Shown here piece by piece: positions 40,816-44,635 of a stretch of DNA of 44,635 nt. This DNA comes from Candidatus Syntrophosphaera sp. (GTDB taxonomy: Bacteria > Cloacimonadota > Cloacimonadia > Cloacimonadales > Cloacimonadaceae): contig JAHYIU010000009.1 in NCBI GenBank assembly GCA_019429425.1, forward strand, positions 1-44,635, written 5' to 3'. The notes below the pieces were generated by a model, which was given only the letters and a program-made list of their open reading frames with translations, searched no databases and had not been told where the DNA came from. The position numbers and the translations under genes were made by a program. The stretch's first letter is position 1. Each line of letters opens with the position of its first letter.

Positions 40816-42285
40816 ATGGACGACACGAAGAAGAAAAAACTCACCCATGTGTCCGGTGCCCCGGTGGCGGACAACAACGACATCAAGACTGCCGGAAAGC
40901 GCGGCCCGCTCTTGATGGAAGACGTATGGCTGGTGGAAAAGCTGGCCCATTTCGACCGTGAGGTCATTCCCGAACGCCGCATGCACGCGAAAGGCTCCGG
41001 CGCTTTCGGGACCTTCACCGTCACCCATGACATCAGCAAATACACCAAAGCGAAGATCTTTTCCGAGATCGGAAAAAAGACAGAACTGTTCGTACGCTTT
41101 TCCACAGTGGCCGGAGAACGCGGCGCCGCCGACGCGGAACGCGACATCCGCGGCTTTGCCGTCAAGTTTTACACCGAGGAAGGGAACTGGGACATCGTGG
41201 GCAACAACACTCCGGTGTTCTTTTTCCGCGACCCGCTGAGGTTTCCCGGATTGAACCACGCCGTTAAGCGCGATCCCAAGACCAACCTGCGCAGTGCCAG
41301 GAACAACTGGGACTTCTGGAGTTCCCTGCCCGAGGCGATCCACCAGGTCACCATCACGATGAGCGATCGTGGCATACCCTTGTCCTACAGGCACATGAAC
41401 GGTTACGGCTGCCACACATTCGCCATGTATGACAAGGAAAACCACAGGGTGTGGGTCAAATTCCACTTCAAAACCCAGCAGGGCATAAAAAACCTCACCG
41501 ACGCCGAAGCTGAGGCCCTGGTTGGCAAAGACCGCGAAAGCCATCAGCGCGATCTCTTCGACAGCATCGAGAAAGGCGATTTTCCCCGCTGGACCCTGTC
41601 CATCCAGGTAATGACGGAGGAAGAGGCCAAACAGCTGCCCTACAATCCGTTCGACGTTACCAAGATCTGGACCAAGAAGAAATGGCCCCTGATCGAGGTC
41701 GGCGTGCTGGAGCTTAACCGCAATCCGGAGAACTACTTCCAGGATGTGGAACAGGCTGCTTTCACCCCTGCCAACATCGTTCCCGGCATCGGCTATTCGC
41801 CAGACCGCATGCTGCAGGCGCGCCTTTTCTCCTATGGCGACGCGCAGCGCTACCGCCTGGGAGTCAACCACCATCAGATCCCTGTCAACAAACCCCGCGT
41901 TGAAGCGCATAGTTTCCACCGCGACGGCGCCCTGCGCCTGGATGGAAACTACGGCAGCACAACAGGATACGATCCCAACAGCTATGGCGAATGGCAGGAC
42001 CAGCCCGATTTCAAGGAACCGCCCTATCCGCTGGAAGGAGATGCTGACCGCTATGATTTCCACGCGGACGACAACGACTACTACAGCCAGACCCGCGACC
42101 TCTTCAACCTGATGAACGCGGAGCAGAAACAGGCCCTCTATGACAATACGGCCCGCAACATGGGCGACGCGCCCAAGGAGATCAAGATCCGCCACATAGT
42201 AAATTGCTACAAGGTTGATCCCGCCTATGGCGAAGGGGTCGCCAAAGCCAGCGGCATCCCGATGAGCGAGGTGGAGATCGACTGA
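40816..42285 (+). CDS. katA: monofunctional haem catalase, clade 3 type
   Basis: The 489-residue enzyme turns hydrogen peroxide into water and oxygen. The distal His is in [16 protein letters not shown], the distal Asn in [14 protein letters not shown], and the haem-ligand Tyr in [38 protein letters not shown] is also conserved (in parts: [22 protein letters not shown]). The length is that of small-subunit catalases. Its ATG is one base after the perR stop, with AAGGAG inside perR, so both are made together under peroxide control. No signal peptide, so it is cytoplasmic. Confidence 0.96.
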   Translation: MDDTKKKKLTHVSGAPVADNNDIKTAGKRGPLLMEDVWLVEKLAHFDREVIPERRMHAKGSGAFGTFTVTHDISKYTKAKIFSEIGKKTELFVRFSTVAGERGAADAERDIRGFAVKFYTEEGNWDIVGNNTPVFFFRDPLRFPGLNHAVKRDPKTNLRSARNNWDFWSSLPEAIHQVTITMSDRGIPLSYRHMNGYGCHTFAMYDKENHRVWVKFHFKTQQGIKNLTDAEAEALVGKDRESHQRDLFDSIEKGDFPRWTLSIQVMTEEEAKQLPYNPFDVTKIWTKKKWPLIEVGVLELNRNPENYFQDVEQAAFTPANIVPGIGYSPDRMLQARLFSYGDAQRYRLGVNHHQIPVNKPRVEAHSFHRDGALRLDGNYGSTTGYDPNSYGEWQDQPDFKEPPYPLEGDADRYDFHADDNDYYSQTRDLFNLMNAEQKQALYDNTARNMGDAPKEIKIRHIVNCYKVDPAYGEGVAKASGIPMSEVEID

Positions 42286-42311
42286 CAGCCAAACTTCTAA
42301 GAACCTACTCG

Positions 42312-42350
42312 AGGCCGGATCCGGTATTAAAAGCCACATCCGGCCTTTCT
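42312..42350 (+). terminator. rho-independent terminator of perR-katA
   Basis: AGGCCGGAT (42312-42320) and ATCCGGCCT (42338-42346) form a 9-bp stem, followed by TTCTTC. The T-run is imperfect. Confidence 0.75.
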
Positions 42351-42380
42351 TCATTGTGTTTCGGGATCTGCAACAGGGGA

Positions 42381-42410
42381 TTGATTGGTCGTAATCATGG
42401 TTGCTATAAG
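42381..42410 (+). promoter_or_regulatory. candidate promoter of the 42469 gene
   Basis: TTGATT (42381-42386), 18 bases, then TATAAG (42405-42410). The gene starts 58 bases later behind GGGGAGG. Confidence 0.4.
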
Positions 42411-42468
42411 TATTTTTGGGATTAGAGTTTCCTTATCGGGTTAAACTTGACCCGGTGGGGAGGTTCAA

Positions 42469-43238
42469 ATGTCTAAAACCTGTCTTGTATTGAGCATTCT
42501 GACGCTGTGCCTGGCATTCCTTTCAGCTCAGTCCGGTCCAGCTGATGTCCAGGAAGCTGAAGGAAACATCGACAGCGATGATGAGTATGTGCAGAATATG
42601 TATCAAAAGGGAGAGGCAGACAGCATCAAAGCCGATCCCCAATATCTATCCGCGGACCAGGCCCTGTTCGTGATGCCCACGGCCTATACAATGCCCCGGG
42701 GTACTTCAGCCCTCACCAGTTTCGAGTTGCTGATCCTACAGTACACCTATGCCCCCACGGACCGCATCCACCTCAGCGCGGGAACGGTCTTTCCCATCAC
42801 TTTTGACCTGCTCCGCTCCTTCACCCTCGGGGGCAAGATCAACTACTTGCGCAAAGATGGCATCCAGGCCGCCTTTTACGGGTCATTCACTCCGGATGTG
42901 GAAGTGCGGATTGCCAATATCGGCCATGTGCTGAGCATCGGCGATCCCCACCGCAGCCTGCATTTTTCGGTTAGCAAGCCCTTTGGAGAGTATGAAGACA
43001 TCCTCGAAGGAGGATTTGTGTTCGGCCTCGGCGGTATTGCGGACCTATCCAAGCGCGTGGCCGCCATCGGAGAGTTCTATCTGTATGCCGGAGAAGGCGA
43101 TACCGCACAGATTTTGGCCTCGGTTTGCGTTTCAAGGGGGCCAAGATCAGTTGGGACTTGGGCGGATTCCGTCCTGTGGGCTACGATTTGGGAAGCTTTG
43201 TCGCCCTGCCCTTTATCAAGGCAACATTTCTGTTCTAA
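42469..43238 (+). pseudogene. outer-membrane-barrel-like envelope protein with a frameshift near its end
   Basis: The protein starts with a signal peptide (MSKTCLVLSILTLCLAFLSA) and continues as a beta-rich chain (SALTSFELLILQYTYAPTDRIHLSAGTVFP, in short strands). In the start frame the end reads as unlikely sequence to 43293. If one base is restored in the TTTT run at 43112-43115, the frame gives FGLGLRFKGAKISWDLGGF then LPFIKATFLF and stops at 43238. That is a typical barrel end with a terminal Phe. I therefore read it as a gene of about 257 codons with a 1-base loss, or a sequencing error at the T-run. Function unknown. Confidence 0.7.
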
Positions 43239-43358
43239 CGCGATGGAGGCCCCGGATCCGCAGACAGGCGCAAAACCTGGCGATCGCTTCTGAAAATCCT
43301 CTTTTTGCCTGATTTAATGAGGCTTCCGGGCACAAATCGATCTATCGGCCCAGCCATC

Positions 43359-43447
43359 GCCCCCCTTATCATTACGGTGTCAATACGGACTCATTACGGA
43401 CTTTGTCCGTAATGAGTCCGTATTGACACCGTAATGATAAGGGGGGC
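43359..43447. repeat. 89-nt palindromic repeat, copy 5 (perfect, TTT orientation)
   Basis: The arms 43359-43401 and 43405-43447 are exact 43-nt complements around TTT. The outer unit is CATTACGG in place of CAATACGG, and the matching unit in the other arm is changed to CCGTAATG, so the pairing is kept. The tips are GCCCCCC and GGGGGGC. A truncated restriction-enzyme relic begins 7 bases after it. Confidence 0.98.
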
Positions 43448-43453
43448 CAGACT

Positions 43454-43669
43454 GTGCAGATCAACCAAGATAAATACTTTGAGGGCATCACCCCGGAGTT
43501 GTGGAACTATCACATTGGCGGTTATCAGGTGCTGCATAAATACCTTAAAGACCGAAAGGGCAAAACCCTTGCCGATCCCATCCATCATTGCCTGATGGTT
43601 ACAGCTTTAGCGCTAACCCTAGATCTTCAGGCTCGGATAGATCAAATTATTGGAACCATTATCCAATAG
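43454..43669 (+). pseudogene. C-terminal relic of a type ISP restriction-modification enzyme
   Basis: The 71-codon frame from GTG 43454 reads VQINQDKYFEGITPELWNYH then IGGYQVLHKYLKDRKGKTL. The YFEGVPPEVWxxxIGGYQVxxKWLKDRKGR pattern is the conserved C-terminal (specificity) end of type ISP restriction-modification/helicase proteins of well over 1000 residues. Everything upstream is gone; the frame meets a TGA inside the palindrome at 43424. The natural end and the terminator behind it are kept. It is therefore the tail of a lost gene cut off exactly at palindrome copy 5. Confidence 0.75.
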
Positions 43670-43700
43670 AAAAGCCCGGGGTATTTCCCCGGGCTTTTTT
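43670..43700. terminator. bidirectional rho-independent terminator
   Basis: AAAAGCCCGGGG / CCCCGGGCTTTTTT with loop TATTT. It closes the restriction-enzyme relic on the plus strand and, with four T residues, the collapsed gene on the minus strand. Confidence 0.95.
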
Positions 43701-43714
43701 ATTGCCATTTGATA

Positions 43715-43820
43715 CTATTTTACCATGATCATCTTCTTGGTAATGGTATCACCTTGAGCCTTAAGCTGATAGAAGTAGTCCCAATGCCCAGATAGCAAGA
43801 AAGATAATCATGCGTCTCAT
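43715..43820 (-). pseudogene. collapsed secreted-protein gene: signal peptide joined to the last codons of a FlgD-type tail
   Basis: On the minus strand a perfect AAAGGAGG site is followed by ATG (43820) and MRRMIIFLAIWALGLLLSA, a signal peptide, which stops at 43761. In another frame the same DNA runs on as YFYQLKAQGDTITKKMIMVK and a TAG at 43715, which is exactly how the last strand of a FlgD-type tail ends. The whole middle of the gene is missing. A 19-residue hydrophobic peptide could still be made. It follows the tail gene 43838-44635 by 17 bases on the same strand. Confidence 0.75.
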
Positions 43821-43837
43821 TTTTTCCTCCTTTTTGT

Positions 43838-44635
43838 TCAGTAACATAACGTTACTTTTTTACATGTTATAATCCTCTCACCAAGTCTTAGCTTAATGAG
43901 ATAGACTCCTGAAGGTAGCTTATTACCCCTATTATCTTTACCATTCCAGTTGACAGAGTATTGCCCTGCCCCCCTTTGGCCATCATCAAGCTTTGCTACT
44001 AATTGTCCCTTGATGTTGAAAACAGAAATCCCGATCATGCCTGGCTCTTTCAATTCATAAGTCAATGAAAGGCTTTGATTAAAAGGATTGGGATAGGTAA
44101 AAAGCTGCACAGGACAGGTAATGACATTATCATCTGTGGAATTACCATTATATTCTGTTGTGAACACTTTGAATACCAACGGGCTGCTTGTGCGGTTTGA
44201 GAGAAGGATCTCGCCGTGTCCGTCGCCATTAACATCCCCCAAGAAGTAAGATAATTGTGTTGACGCGTTAGGGTTGTAATCTTCATTGATTATATAATCC
44301 AATACTAATCCATCCATATTATCCCAGCGGAAGAAATTGAAAATCTCGAGTTGGGGGGCACCATAACACAAGTAACTGCTATTATTGAATCTGGCATAGT
44401 ATGTGGACAGGATATTGGTTGGGGGTGTTGTGTGCCATAGTTCAAACTCCAGATCAGCAGTATCAGATCCCCAACATATACAAAATTCATTACCTTCAAA
44501 ATAAGCCAAATCATCGAAAGAATCATTGTTAAAATCTCCCATGATGAGTCTTAGAATAATATAAGTGTCAAATTCTCCGTAAGTTGCATCGCATATATTA
44601 TCAAAGACTACCCCCCCCCCAAAAAAGACCTTTAG
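43838..44635 (-). CDS. secreted FG-GAP-type protein with FlgD-type tail, 3' part (5' end outside window)
   Basis: The frame is open to the window end, so only about the last 265 codons are present; the ATG at 44542 is internal (LIMGDFNNDSFDDLAYF). Two FG-GAP/dockerin-like calcium loops are seen: GDFNNDSFDDLAY and GDVNGDGHGEILL. The tail follows (TYPNPFNQSLSL, VFNIKGQLVAKL, WNGKDNRGNK, SGVYLIKLR). Codon use is clearly more AT-rich than in the left part of the window, suggesting another origin or weaker selection. A run of ten G residues (minus strand) lies near the window edge within the frame. Confidence 0.75.
   Translation of the reverse strand, partial: LKVFFGGGVVFDNICDATYGEFDTYIILRLIMGDFNNDSFDDLAYFEGNEFCICWGSDTADLEFELWHTTPPTNILSTYYARFNNSSYLCYGAPQLEIFNFFRWDNMDGLVLDYIINEDYNPNASTQLSYFLGDVNGDGHGEILLSNRTSSPLVFKVFTTEYNGNSTDDNVITCPVQLFTYPNPFNQSLSLTYELKEPGMIGISVFNIKGQLVAKLDDGQRGAGQYSVNWNGKDNRGNKLPSGVYLIKLRLGERIITCKKVTLCY
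44611..44620. repeat. ten-base C/G homopolymer inside the partial secreted-protein gene
   Basis: Ten C residues on the plus strand (ten G in the coding sense), followed by six A. The tract is in the reading frame of the FG-GAP protein. It may be a slippage site; its place 15 bases from the window end also makes an assembly artefact possible. Confidence 0.6.

Noticed and set aside
40762-42354. 530-codon open frame opposite katA
   Set aside because: Shadow of the catalase gene, with no start signal of its own and no recognisable motifs.
43105-43125. Programmed -1 frameshift in the envelope gene
   Set aside because: The bases CAG ATT TTG G do not form a usual X-XXY-YYZ slippery site and no following pseudoknot is evident; a simple base loss at the T-run is more likely.
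3710-43447. The five palindromes as a CRISPR or as ordinary terminators
   Set aside because: They are single and many kilobases apart, with no spacers, so not a CRISPR. They lack a consistent T-run after the stem, and several lie far from gene ends, so simple terminators do not explain the fixed 89-nt length and motif phasing.
43394-43588. Minus-strand 64-codon frame running through palindrome copy 5
   Set aside because: The frame is only open because the palindrome lacks stop codons in that phase; there is no start signal, and the plus strand holds the restriction-enzyme relic.

Overview
The window looks like a chromosomal piece of an uncultured, anaerobic, diderm bacterium, most plausibly of the Candidatus Cloacimonadota (WWE1) type. 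This is inferred from gene style, not from a marker gene. Six predicted secreted proteins end in the same FlgD-like/type IX-style C-terminal domain (PNPFN...YNxKGQ...WDGxDxxG...GxYxxxL). They sit beside diaminopimelate (DAP) synthesis, a TonB-dependent receptor, a divergent Fe-S assembly set and the His-type (sulfide-dependent) thiazole synthase expected of an anaerobe. No rRNA, tRNA or CRISPR array was found.

Layout. 3-5643: a partial HD-domain gene, a seven-blade secreted propeller protein, an IS3-like insertion sequence beside a palindromic repeat, and a lamin-tail secreted protein. 5662-9612: glycogen phosphorylase and a secreted NGGE-repeat protein. 9613-10540: a gene-free stretch with repeats. 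10541-14676 (minus strand): a NIF3 protein, a TonB-dependent receptor and an ABC ATPase. 14804-17031: Rrf2 regulator, cysteine desulfurase and IscU/NifU scaffold in one operon, with a palindromic operator over its promoter. 17116-21741: a secreted protein, a truncated acetyltransferase relic, an orphan solute-binding lipoprotein and an 810-residue PreT-PreA (dihydropyrimidine dehydrogenase-like) fusion. 21930-28449: M20 peptidase, dapB, dapF, a RodZ-like protein, a ferritin-like protein, a lytic transglycosylase, a pilin-like protein and folC. 28450-29313: a cluster of palindromic repeats and relics. 29314-35918: two secreted proteins, a methyltransferase, a DUF975 membrane protein, an alkyltransferase-like protein and a Sel1-repeat protein. 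35930-39957 (minus strand): a thiamin operon thi4-thiE-thiC-thiD, followed by a Nudix gene, behind a TPP riboswitch. 40308-42285: perR-katA behind a Fur/PerR box. 42469-44635: a frameshifted envelope protein and three degraded or partial genes in more AT-rich DNA.

The most unusual signal is a family of five dispersed, exactly 89-nt, near-perfect palindromes at 3710, 10110, 18163, 29038 and 43359. Each arm holds three 8-nt motifs (CAWTACGG) at 11-nt spacing, and the arms close on a 3-nt TTT/AAA loop. The copies show polarity, two sequence lineages and paired arm changes. They sit next to an IS insertion, a truncated restriction-enzyme relic and (about 200 nt away) a truncated acetyltransferase relic. 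No family is known to me, so this is the best candidate for something undescribed.

Other notable points are a 9-G tract inside the promoter of a surface-protein gene (possible phase variation), a secreted-protein gene collapsed to its signal peptide plus its last codons, and a cysteine desulfurase and a PreA domain whose usual catalytic residues have been replaced. All functional calls come from reading motifs; no database search was run.
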